From the NCBI RefSeq assembly GCF_900112815.1, contig NZ_FOND01000027.1, positions 1 through 55,171 of the forward strand: 55,171 nucleotides of DNA, given 5' to 3'. The position numbers and the translations under genes are program-made. The stretch comes from Blastococcus tunisiensis. GTDB taxonomy: Bacteria; Actinomycetota; Actinomycetes; Mycobacteriales; Geodermatophilaceae. This document shows, in pieces, positions 24,148 through 31,520 of the stretch. The notes under the pieces are model-generated. The model was not told where the DNA came from. It saw only the letters and a program-made list of their open reading frames with translations, and ran no database searches. Each line of letters begins with the position of its first letter. The stretch's first letter is position 1.

Positions 24148-24966
24148 TCAGCCCGACCAGCGGAAGCGCGGGGGGCGGCGCTCGGCGAACGCCGCCACGC
24201 CCTCGGTGAGCTCGCCCGCGGTGATCGTCTCGCGGTACCAGCGGCGGGCCTGCTCCTCGCCGTCGCCACCGCGGGCGAGGGCGGCGACGACGTCCTTGGT
24301 GGCCCGCTGGGACAGCGCCGATCGGCCGGCCAGCACGTCGGCGAACCGGCGCACCTCGGGCTCCAGCTCGTCGGCGGGCAGCACCCGGTCGACCAGCCCG
24401 GCCCGCAGCGCCGTGGGGGTGTCGATCAGCTCCCCGCTGAAGAGGAGGTACTTGGTCATCGACGGCCCGACCAGGTCGATCAGGGCCTTGGTGGACGACG
24501 GCGTGTAGACGATGCCGACCTTCGCCGGCGTGACCCCGAAGACGGCCGTCGGGTCGGCGAAGCGCAGGTCGCAGCAGGCAGCGAGCTCGACGCCGCCACC
24601 GATGCAGTGGCCGCGGATCATCGCGACGGTCGGCTTCGGGAACTCCCGCAGCGCCGCCTGGGCGGCGAGGTTGTCGCGCCGGAGGTCGGCCATGGGGTCG
24701 TCGGGGTCGGCGCCGCCGAGCAGGTCGGAGATGTCGGCCCCGGCGCAGAAGCTGGGCCCGGCACCGGTGACGAGCAGGACGCGGACGTCGCCGTCGTCGG
24801 CCAGCGGGGCGAGCACCGACGGCAGCGCCGCCCACATGGCCGCCGTCATGGCGTTGCGCTTCTCCGGCCGGTCGATCGTCAACACGGCGACGTGCCCCTC
24901 CACGGACACGGTGAACCCGGCCTCCGTGCAGGGGGCCGGCGCGGGCTCGCGGGCGATGGGGGGCAT
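24148..24966 (-). CDS. Crotonase-family (enoyl-CoA hydratase/isomerase) protein
   Basis: 272 residues from ATG 24966 behind GGAAGGA. Oxyanion-hole segments SFCAGADIS and RGHCIGGGVEL are present, with Glu127 at the position of catalytic Glu144 of rat enoyl-CoA hydratase. The second catalytic Glu (Glu164, in FGQPE) is Pro147 here (FGVTP), so ordinary hydratase activity is doubtful; isomerase or another crotonase reaction is more likely. Cytoplasmic, acyl-CoA substrate. It follows the zinc peptidase gene by 11 bases. Confidence 0.85.
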   Translation of the reverse strand: MPPIAREPAPAPCTEAGFTVSVEGHVAVLTIDRPEKRNAMTAAMWAALPSVLAPLADDGDVRVLLVTGAGPSFCAGADISDLLGGADPDDPMADLRRDNLAAQAALREFPKPTVAMIRGHCIGGGVELAACCDLRFADPTAVFGVTPAKVGIVYTPSSTKALIDLVGPSMTKYLLFSGELIDTPTALRAGLVDRVLPADELEPEVRRFADVLAGRSALSQRATKDVVAALARGGDGEEQARRWYRETITAGELTEGVAAFAERRPPRFRWSG

Positions 24967-24977
24967 GGGGTCCTTCC

Positions 24978-25898
24978 TCAGCCGAGGTCGTCCGTGGCGA
25001 AGGTGTCGCACCGGCGGGGGTCGCCGGTCTCGTAGCCGGTCATGAACCACCGCTGCCGCTGCTCGGAGGACCCGTGCGTGAAGGCGTCCTGGTCGACCGT
25101 GCCGCTGCCCAGGTTCTCCTGGATGAAGTCGTCGCCGATGCGCCCGGCGGCGTCCAGCGCCCGGTCGATGTCGTCCTGGGTGATCTCGGCGATCAGCGGC
25201 TGCCCGGAGTCGTCGGGGACCGTCTCGGCGTGGTTGGCCCAGGCGCCGGCGTAGCAGTCGGCCTGCAGCTCGAGACGCACGGTGCCGCTGGCCGGTCCGG
25301 AGTCGCCCGGTGTCACCTGGCGGTTGGTGCCCAGCAGGTTCTGCACGTGGTGGCCGTACTCGTGGGCGATCACGTAGGCGTTGACGAACAGACCGCCCCG
25401 GGCGCCGAACTGCCGCTGCAGCTGGTCGAAGAAGCTGAGGTCGATGTAGACGCCCCGGTCGGCCGGGCAGTAGAACGGTCCGGAGCCGCTGGTGGCCCCG
25501 CCGCAGTCGGTCTGCACCTGCCCGGAGAAGAACACGGTGTCGGTGGGCCGGTAGTCGGCGCCGAGCACCGACGTCCAGAAGTCCTGGATCGACTCGACGT
25601 CGGCGACCACGGCGCACTCCACGGAGTCGTTGGCGTCGGCGCCGGTGCGGCACCGCTCCGCCAGCGCGGTGTCGTCCGTCGTCTCGCCCTGGCCCAGGCC
25701 GGTCAGCCCGCCGAGGGGGGCGCCGGTGCCCCCGTCGCCGCCCCCGGCCAGCTGCAGGACGACCACGATCAGCAGGCCGACCAGGCCGAGCCCGCCGCCC
25801 CCCACGGCGAGCCCGCGGCCGCCGACCCGCCCGCCGCCCCGGCCCCGGCGGTCGGAGACCCCGGACGCGTCGAGGCTCCCGCCCTCGCGATACCTCAT
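24978..25898 (-). CDS. YpfJ-type neutral zinc metallopeptidase
   Basis: 306 residues. A short cytoplasmic Gly/Arg-rich segment leads into one membrane helix (34-51) and an extracytoplasmic peptidase domain. The zinc site HEYGHH (His179-Glu180-x2-His183) and a downstream RLELQADCYAGAW, supplying the third ligand Glu, identify the YpfJ/putative neutral zinc metallopeptidase family. Several Cys are likely disulphides. Substrate unknown. Confidence 0.9.
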   Translation of the reverse strand: MRYREGGSLDASGVSDRRGRGGGRVGGRGLAVGGGGLGLVGLLIVVVLQLAGGGDGGTGAPLGGLTGLGQGETTDDTALAERCRTGADANDSVECAVVADVESIQDFWTSVLGADYRPTDTVFFSGQVQTDCGGATSGSGPFYCPADRGVYIDLSFFDQLQRQFGARGGLFVNAYVIAHEYGHHVQNLLGTNRQVTPGDSGPASGTVRLELQADCYAGAWANHAETVPDDSGQPLIAEITQDDIDRALDAAGRIGDDFIQENLGSGTVDQDAFTHGSSEQRQRWFMTGYETGDPRRCDTFATDDLG

Positions 25899-25923
25899 GC
25901 TCCGGCGTCCTCTTCCCGAGAAG

Positions 25924-26613
25924 TCATGCGCTCCACAGACTGCCGTCCGGCTCCGACATGGCGAACCGCACCTCGACCGCGCCGTGCACCTCCTGCCGGG
26001 GCGGGGTGAGGTCGAGCTGCAGCTCGTCGCTCTCGAACCGTGCCATCGACGCCATGGGGGCCGCGACCCGGAGTCCGCCGCCGCCCAGCCCCGCGTCGCT
26101 CACCTCCAGCAGACCGGTCACCCGGGCCCCGAAGGCCGCGGCGTACTGCCGCGCCCGGCGCACGGCGTCGGTCACCGCCTCCAGCCGGGCCCGCTCCACG
26201 GCGGGGCTGTCGGGGCGCAGCCGCCAGGTCGGGCCGGACACGTCGACGTCGTCGAGCCGCCCGAGGGCGACGACCAGGTCGCCGACGGCGTCCAGCCGGG
26301 CGACGGTCAGCCGGGTCGACACCGTGGCGACCGGCTCGCCGGGCGCCCGGCGGTCCCGCACCTCCAGGTGCACGGATGCGCCGGTCGTCTCCAGGCTCTC
26401 GACCGCATCGGCGGCCTCGGCCGCCACCGCCGACACCCGTTCCTGGGCGGCCCGGCAGCGCTCGAGGGCCGTCTGCCGGTCGCGGGCCCGGACGCGGACG
26501 GTGACCCAGACGTCGGCGATCTCCGGCTCCACCTGGAGCACGGCCTCGCCGCGGACGACGACCTGCGGGGTCCCGGCCCCGGGGGCGGGGACCTGGGGGG
26601 CGGAACGGTTCAC
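25924..26613 (-). CDS. SIMPL-domain protein (DUF541)
   Basis: 229 residues. It starts with the SIMPL pattern VVVRGEAVLQVEPEIADVWVTVRVRARD and continues through a ~200-residue alpha/beta domain. No clear signal peptide, unlike many periplasmic members, so it may be cytoplasmic. The family is linked to stress or signalling complexes without a defined reaction. It runs in the same direction as the metallopeptidase, 25 bases upstream of it. Confidence 0.8.
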   Translation of the reverse strand: MNRSAPQVPAPGAGTPQVVVRGEAVLQVEPEIADVWVTVRVRARDRQTALERCRAAQERVSAVAAEAADAVESLETTGASVHLEVRDRRAPGEPVATVSTRLTVARLDAVGDLVVALGRLDDVDVSGPTWRLRPDSPAVERARLEAVTDAVRRARQYAAAFGARVTGLLEVSDAGLGGGGLRVAAPMASMARFESDELQLDLTPPRQEVHGAVEVRFAMSEPDGSLWSA

Positions 26614-26741
26614 GGCGACCTCCTCGGACGGCTCGGCGCACGGACTCTGGCAGACGGCCGCACCGGGCGGTACGGGAGTGCGCGGACAGCACCGGCGCGG
26701 ACGTCCTACTGTCGGGGTCCATCGACGGAGGGGGAGTGGTC

Positions 26742-27143
26742 GTGGCGGTCTCCAACCGCATCCGTGCCGCCTTGACGACGACCGTGCTCACCACGGCCGC
26801 CACCGGCTTCATGGCCGGCTGCGGGGTCGACGGCGCAGAGGAGGAGGAACAGGTCGCCTACTGCACCGACGAGGACGGCGAGATCGTCGACGCGGACCTG
26901 TGCGACGACGACCGCGTCGGTGGCGGCGGAGGGCTGTTCTTCCTCTACCTCGGCGGCTTCCGGCCGGGGCTGCCCGTGGGCACCGTGCTCCCGCCGGGTG
27001 GCACGCGGATCAACCCCACCGATTCCGTCGCCCGCCAGCGGGCCGGCCTGCCGGCGACCGGCAAGGTGAGCGCGGGCCAGCGGGTCAGCGGCGGGATCGG
27101 CAGCGGCGTCGGGAACCGGGCCGGTACCGGCGCCGGCAGCTGA
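26742..27143 (+). CDS. Small lipoprotein paired with a glutathionylspermidine-synthase-like gene (YgiB-like role)
   Basis: 133 residues from GTG 26742; GTG 26736 is an alternative, and GGAGG at 26727 fits the later start better. Lipobox MAGC (Cys27). The mature part has an acidic stretch, a Gly-rich hydrophobic segment (GGGGGLFFLYLGGF) and a Gly/Thr/Ser-rich tail. The layout resembles the E. coli ygiB-ygiC pair, in which a lipoprotein precedes an ATP-grasp gene. Only one base separates it from that gene. Confidence 0.7.
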   Translation: MAVSNRIRAALTTTVLTTAATGFMAGCGVDGAEEEEQVAYCTDEDGEIVDADLCDDDRVGGGGGLFFLYLGGFRPGLPVGTVLPPGGTRINPTDSVARQRAGLPATGKVSAGQRVSGGIGSGVGNRAGTGAGS

Positions 27144-27144
27144 G

Positions 27145-28398
27145 GTGCGACGGATCGAGAGCGGCATCGTCCGGCCCGGCTGGCAGGCCGAGATCGAGGC
27201 GCAGGGGCTGGTCTACAACCGGACCGACCTGCCCGGCGGCGAGGTGCGCAGCTACTGGCGCGAGGGCCCGTTCTACGACTTCTCGATGGCCGAGGTCCAG
27301 CGGCTCGAGGGTGCCGTGGCCCAGCTGTTCCAGATGTGCGTGGCCGCCGGTGACCACATCGTCGACAACGAGCTGTTCGACCGGCTGCGCATCCCCCCGA
27401 TGGCGCGGCCGAGCATCCGGCGCACCTGGGAGGCCGAGCCGCCCAGCGTCTACGGCCGGTTCGACCTGCGCTACGACGGCGAGGGCCCGCCCAAGCTGCT
27501 GGAGTTCAACGCCGACACCCCGACCGGCCTGGTCGAGTCCGCCGTCACCCAGTGGAACTGGCACCTGTTCACCGGTCAGGGCAGCGACCAGTGGAACGCG
27601 CTGCACGACACGCTCGTCGCGGCGTGGCAGCGCAACCTGCTCAAGTGGGAGCGCCGCACCGGGATCCGGCCCCGGGTGCACCTGGCGTGGACCAGCGAGG
27701 AGAAGTCCGGCGAGGACCGGATGACGGTCGCCTACCTCATGGACACCGTCGTCCAGGCCGGCTACGAGGCCATCGAGCTGCTGGTCGAGGACATCGTGCT
27801 CGACGACGGCGACGGCCGGTTCTACGACCCGCAGGGCCGCCACCTCGACGTCGTCTTCAAGCTCTACCCCTGGGAGTGGCTGATCGAGGACGAGTTCGGG
27901 CCGGCCGTCCTCGCCGACGGGATGCGCCCGGGCGGGACGACGTGGGTGGAGCCCGCCTACAAGATGCTCTGGAGCACCAAGGCCCTGCTGCCGGTCCTGT
28001 GGCAGTTGTTCGGCACCGACCCGGTGCTCGGCGAGTTCCTGCTCCCGGCCTACTTCGCCGACGAGATGCCGTCGACCTGGCGCGACTACGTGCGCAAGCC
28101 GCTGTGGGGCCGCGAGGGCGCCAACGTGGCGATCGTCCGGGACGGCGTGGTCACCGCCGAGCTGCCGGGCCGGTACGGCACCGAGGGCTTCGTGGTGCAG
28201 GAGTTCGCCCCGCTGCCGGACTTCCCGGGCGTGGACGGGCCGCACCACCCGGTGCTCGGGGCCTGGGTCGTGGACGGCGAGCCGGCCGGCCTCGGCATCC
28301 GGGAGAGCGACGGGCTGATCACGGACAACCTGAGCTACTTCGTGCCGCACACCATCGACCACGCCGCTCCGCGGGCGCCCGCCCGGCCGACGCCCTAG
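27145..28398 (+). CDS. Glutathionylspermidine synthase-like ATP-grasp protein (YgiC/YjfC family)
   Basis: 417 residues from GTG 27145, one base after the lipoprotein stop. Family landmarks: YGRFDLRYDGEGPPKLLEFNADTPTGLVES (ATP-grasp core), VFKLYPWEWL, NPVLGAWVV-type C-terminus (HHPVLGAWVV) and GIRESDGLITDN. The amidase domain of bifunctional Gss is missing. Actinobacteria make mycothiol rather than glutathione, so the true substrate is unlikely to be glutathione plus spermidine; peptide-amine ligation is a better general description. Confidence 0.87.
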   Translation: MRRIESGIVRPGWQAEIEAQGLVYNRTDLPGGEVRSYWREGPFYDFSMAEVQRLEGAVAQLFQMCVAAGDHIVDNELFDRLRIPPMARPSIRRTWEAEPPSVYGRFDLRYDGEGPPKLLEFNADTPTGLVESAVTQWNWHLFTGQGSDQWNALHDTLVAAWQRNLLKWERRTGIRPRVHLAWTSEEKSGEDRMTVAYLMDTVVQAGYEAIELLVEDIVLDDGDGRFYDPQGRHLDVVFKLYPWEWLIEDEFGPAVLADGMRPGGTTWVEPAYKMLWSTKALLPVLWQLFGTDPVLGEFLLPAYFADEMPSTWRDYVRKPLWGREGANVAIVRDGVVTAELPGRYGTEGFVVQEFAPLPDFPGVDGPHHPVLGAWVVDGEPAGLGIRESDGLITDNLSYFVPHTIDHAAPRAPARPTP

Positions 28399-28401
28399 GT
28401 T
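28396..28401 (+). promoter_or_regulatory. -10 box sharing bases with an upstream stop codon
   Basis: TAGGTT ends 6 bases before ATG 28408. Its TAG is the stop codon of the synthase-like gene (28396-28398). Confidence 0.55.
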
Positions 28402-28407
28402 CGGGTC

Positions 28408-28854
28408 ATGCCACTGGAGGGTGAGTACGAGCCGAGTGCGGCCGCCTGGGTCCGCGAGCAGGTCGAACGATACGAGGCGAGCGGGGGGCGCGAGGCCAAC
28501 ACCCTCCGCGACACCGGTCTGCCGATCGTCATCGTGAGCACCCGCGGGGCGAAGAGCGGCAAGGTCCGCAAGCTCGGGCTCATGCGGGTCGAGCACGACG
28601 GGGTCTACGCGATGGTCGGGTCGCAGGGCGGTGCACCCACCGACCCGGCGTGGGTGGCCAACCTGCGGGCCCACCCCGACCAGGTGACCCTGCAGGACGG
28701 GCCGGAGCCCTGGGACGGCGTCGCACGGGAGATCACCGGCGAGGAGCGGGCGGTCTGGTGGGAGCGGTCCGTGGCCGCCTACCCGGCCTACGCGGAGTAC
28801 CAGGAGAAGACCGACCGCCAGATCCCGGTCTTCCTGTTCGAGCGTCGCGGCTGA
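28408..28854 (+). CDS. F420/deazaflavin-dependent nitroreductase-family oxidoreductase
   Basis: 148 residues, the size of the Ddn-like split-barrel family. Motifs: PIVIVSTRGAKSGKVRKLGLMRVEHDG and a VGSQGGAPTDPAWVANLRAHPD segment, which bind the deazaflavin cofactor. ITGEERAVWWERSVAAYPAYAEYQEKT is the C-terminal family signature. Probable F420H2-dependent reductase, cytoplasmic, substrate unknown. Leaderless start. Convergent with the AlkZ-like gene, whose stop is 4 bases away. Confidence 0.87.
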   Translation: MPLEGEYEPSAAAWVREQVERYEASGGREANTLRDTGLPIVIVSTRGAKSGKVRKLGLMRVEHDGVYAMVGSQGGAPTDPAWVANLRAHPDQVTLQDGPEPWDGVAREITGEERAVWWERSVAAYPAYAEYQEKTDRQIPVFLFERRG

Positions 28855-28858
28855 GGGA

Positions 28859-29920
28859 TCAGGGCAGGGCGGCCGCCAGCGAAGGGACGGCGGCGGCGAC
28901 GTCGGCCGGCAGCTCGGTGAAGGGCTCGACGGCCGGTGCGCGCGTGCCGCCTCGCCCCTCCCAGCGCCAGACGGCGACGATCCGCCCGCGGTGCACGACG
29001 GTCGCGCGGAACATGCCGTTCTTCCCGGGCACGAGCCGGTCGGCGAACTCGGCGGGCACGATCGCGGTGCGGTCGCCGTAGCCGAGGACGAACTCGTCGA
29101 AGCCCGGCAGGAGGAACACCCCCTCGGCCTCGGCGCGTGCCGAGGCGAGGCGGGCCGGGGTGCCGGGGTCCATGAGGTACTCCGTGCCGTCGACGGTCAC
29201 GGCCTCCAGGCGGTCCCGCACCTCGGCGAGGCCCGCGCGCACGTCGCGGGCGGTGCTGCCGGCCCAGCGGACCAGGTCGGGAACGGTGGCCGGCCCGTGC
29301 CCGGTGAAGAAGCGCAGGGCGAGCTCGGCCAGCGCCTCCTCCCGCTCGGGGGGTCGGCCGCCGACCCAGTCGTCGAGGAGGACGAACAGCTGCTCGCCGG
29401 CGCCGTCGGTGGGGCCCAGGCACAGCGTGCCCGTCTGGGAGAGGTACCAGAGCAGGTGGTAGCCGCGTTGCCCGGTGACGGGGACGCCGCCCGCCGCGAT
29501 CGCGGCGAGCAGCTCGGCGCGGGTCGCCCGCCCACCTCCCGCCAGGGCCGCCAGGGCCGTCTCGCGCGCCCGCTCGGCCTGCGCCTCGTCGAGTTCCAGG
29601 TTCGCCCACCGCTTGCCGATCCCGTTCAGGGCGCGGACGCCCACGGTGTCCAGGAACCAGCGCAGGTCCTCGGCCGCGACGAGGTGCAGGGTGCCCCGCA
29701 TGGGCCAGGACCGGACGACGTCCCCGGCGTCCAGTGCCGCGTCGACGTCCGCCCGCGTCCTGCTCGCGGTGCGCAGGGCGACCGAGACGAGCGCACCCGG
29801 GTAGTCCTGCGCCTGCACGGCGGCCAACCGGCGGACGGCGTCCAGCGGGGTCGCGGACCGGGGCCCGGCGAGGTGCTGCGCGGCGAGCCGCAGCAGCCCG
29901 ATGTCCTGGAGCGTCGTCAC
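28859..29920 (-). CDS. AlkZ-like winged-helix (HTH_42) protein, possible DNA glycosylase
   Basis: 353 residues from GTG 29920. Tandem winged-helix HTH_42 architecture with the AVQAQDYPG motif (about residues 34-42). The Q-x-Q pair is where AlkZ/YcaQ glycosylases carry their catalytic glutamines. Other family landmarks are RSWPMRGTLHLV and LLPGFDEFVLGYGDR. AlkZ-type enzymes unhook interstrand DNA crosslinks or remove alkylated bases; many members are untested. Divergent from a methyltransferase gene. Confidence 0.8.
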   Translation of the reverse strand: MTTLQDIGLLRLAAQHLAGPRSATPLDAVRRLAAVQAQDYPGALVSVALRTASRTRADVDAALDAGDVVRSWPMRGTLHLVAAEDLRWFLDTVGVRALNGIGKRWANLELDEAQAERARETALAALAGGGRATRAELLAAIAAGGVPVTGQRGYHLLWYLSQTGTLCLGPTDGAGEQLFVLLDDWVGGRPPEREEALAELALRFFTGHGPATVPDLVRWAGSTARDVRAGLAEVRDRLEAVTVDGTEYLMDPGTPARLASARAEAEGVFLLPGFDEFVLGYGDRTAIVPAEFADRLVPGKNGMFRATVVHRGRIVAVWRWEGRGGTRAPAVEPFTELPADVAAAVPSLAAALP

Positions 29921-29958
29921 GCCGACACCGTGGCAGGTCGGTGCGACAGACTCCAGGC

Positions 29959-30537
29959 ATGCGGGCCGAGGACTGGGACGAGCGCTACGCCGAGCGCCAG
30001 CAGTGGTCGGCCGAGCCCAACGCGCTGATCGCCGAGCTGCTGGGCGACCTGCCGCCCGGCGACGCGGTGGACCTGGCGGCGGGGGAGGGCCGGCACGCGC
30101 TGTGGCTGGCCGCCCGCGGCTGGCGGGTGACGGCGGTGGACTTCTCCGCCGTCGGCCTGGGCCGGGGCGAGGGGCAGCCCGGCGCGGAACGGGTGAGCTG
30201 GGTGACCGCCGACGTCACCACCTGGACGGCGCCGGCGGCGAGCCTGGACCTCGTCGTCGTCGCCTACCTGCACCTGCCGGAGCCGGAGACCGTCGCCGTC
30301 CTGACCCGTGCGGTGGGCTGGCTGCGGCTCGGCGGCCGGCTGCTGGTCCTGGGGCACGACGTGGCCAACGTCGAGACCGGTGTCGGCGGACCCCAGGAAC
30401 CGGCGATCCTGCACAGCGTCGCGCGGCTGGCGCCGGTCGCCGCGCTGCTCGCCGTCGACCGGCTGGAGCAGGTGCGGCGGCCGACCCCGGCCGGCACCGC
30501 GCTGGACACCCTGCTGTGGGGCCGGAAGGCCTCCTGA
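29959..30537 (+). CDS. Class I SAM-dependent methyltransferase
   Basis: 192 residues from ATG 29959. SAM-binding motif I AVDLAAGEGRHALWLAARGW, then VTAVDFS (acidic loop) and WVTADVTTW. The start MRAEDWDERYAERQQWS is characteristic of the tellurite-resistance TehB-like/thiopurine-type methyltransferases. Substrate unknown. A weak CAGACT -10 six bases ahead suggests a leaderless transcript. Confidence 0.85.
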   Translation: MRAEDWDERYAERQQWSAEPNALIAELLGDLPPGDAVDLAAGEGRHALWLAARGWRVTAVDFSAVGLGRGEGQPGAERVSWVTADVTTWTAPAASLDLVVVAYLHLPEPETVAVLTRAVGWLRLGGRLLVLGHDVANVETGVGGPQEPAILHSVARLAPVAALLAVDRLEQVRRPTPAGTALDTLLWGRKAS

Positions 30538-30554
30538 ACGGGCCGGTGCGGCGG

Positions 30555-30560
30555 TAGCGT
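30555..30560 (+). promoter_or_regulatory. -10 box of the small membrane peptide gene
   Basis: TAGCGT ends 6 bases before ATG 30567, the leaderless pattern. Confidence 0.5.
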
Positions 30561-30566
30561 GGCCGC

Positions 30567-30692
30567 ATGACCGGGATGGGTGGACCCCGCGGCTCGAGAG
30601 CCGAACGACGCAGGCGCCTGGTGGCCCTGGTCCTCGTGTTCGGCATGATCCTGGCCGCGGCCGCGACGGTGATCTCCCTGACGCTGGGCTGA
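30567..30692 (+). CDS. 41-residue single-helix membrane peptide
   Basis: The reading frame opens with ATG 30567 behind a leaderless -10 and encodes a basic N-terminus (RAERRRR) followed by one membrane helix (about residues 18-40) ending at TGA 30690-30692. Positive-inside topology predicts the N-terminus in the cytoplasm. The GAGGTG ribosome site of the next gene begins on the second base of this stop codon, so the two form a coupled operon. Not recognised; too short for routine gene callers. Confidence 0.55.
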   Translation: MTGMGGPRGSRAERRRRLVALVLVFGMILAAAATVISLTLG

Positions 30693-30702
30693 GGTGATCG
30701 CG

Positions 30703-31128
30703 ATGGCCGACGCGATCGAGGCGTGGTTCGACGAGGCCGGCCCACGCGCGGACGAGCTGCGCCGGGTCGACGCGCTGGTGAAGGCGGCGGCTCCCGGCAT
30801 CGACCGGCAGCTGGTGCCCATGGGCTCCTCGGCGATGCTCGGCTACGGGCTCATGCCGTACCGGCCGAGGTCGGCGAAGGAGACGACGACGTGGCCGCTC
30901 ATCGCGCTGGCGGCCCAGAAGCGGCACCTCTCCCTCTACGTCTGCGCCGTCGTCGACGGCGGGTACCTCGCCGAGCAGCGCGCCGACCGGCTGGGGAAGG
31001 TCTCCTGCGGGAAGAGCTGCATCCGGTTCACCTCGCTGGAGAAGGTCGACACCGAGGAGCTGGGCGCCCTGGTCCGGGACGCGGTGGCCGCCACCACGGC
31101 CGGGGACAACGCCTACTCCGCCGGCTGA
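30703..31128 (+). CDS. DUF1801 domain protein
   Basis: 141 residues from ATG 30703 with GAGGTG 6 bases ahead; a GTG at 30694 lies within that site and is rejected. The single DUF1801 (YdhG-like) domain is recognised by LVPMGSSAMLGYGLMPYR, then TWPLIALAAQKRHLSLYVC and GKSCIRFTSLEKVD. Cytoplasmic; function unknown across the family. It directly follows the membrane peptide gene. Confidence 0.8.
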   Translation: MADAIEAWFDEAGPRADELRRVDALVKAAAPGIDRQLVPMGSSAMLGYGLMPYRPRSAKETTTWPLIALAAQKRHLSLYVCAVVDGGYLAEQRADRLGKVSCGKSCIRFTSLEKVDTEELGALVRDAVAATTAGDNAYSAG

Positions 31129-31289
31129 CCGGGGCGCCACGCCGAGGGCGAACAGCCGCGGGGACCTTGGTCCCTGGACCGCGTGCGCCGGGCGGGACAC
31201 GGTGTTCCAGCACGACATCGGCCGCCTCGTCTGGGTGGCCTCGGGGGGAAGAATCCGCCGCACCGCGGCCGCGCACCGAAGGACCGTCC

Positions 31290-31499
31290 ATGACGTTGGC
31301 CGTCCCGCCCACCGTCCCTGACCCGTCCGTCCGTTCCGCCATCGAGCGGCTGAGGCAGGAATTCCCGGAACTCGGTCCTGCGCCCATCGTGCTCGTCGTC
31401 CGCACCTGTCGCGAGGAGCTGCGCGGCTCGCCGGACGGTGCCCTCCCCGAGCTGGTCGAGCGTCTGGCCCGCCAGCGCCTCCGGGTCTCCCTGGACTGA
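31290..31499 (+). CDS. Small three-helix-bundle protein
   Basis: 69 residues from ATG 31290, with GAAGGA a few bases upstream. Composition and helix pattern (SVRSAIERLRQEFPELGPAPIVLVVRTCREELRG, then LPELVERLARQRLR) fit the actinobacterial three-helix-bundle dimerisation-type proteins. No catalytic motif. It ends just before the IS110 element, so its 3' end could have been altered by the insertion. Confidence 0.6.
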   Translation: MTLAVPPTVPDPSVRSAIERLRQEFPELGPAPIVLVVRTCREELRGSPDGALPELVERLARQRLRVSLD

Positions 31500-31520
31500 T
31501 TCCCTATGGCCGCTGCGTGG

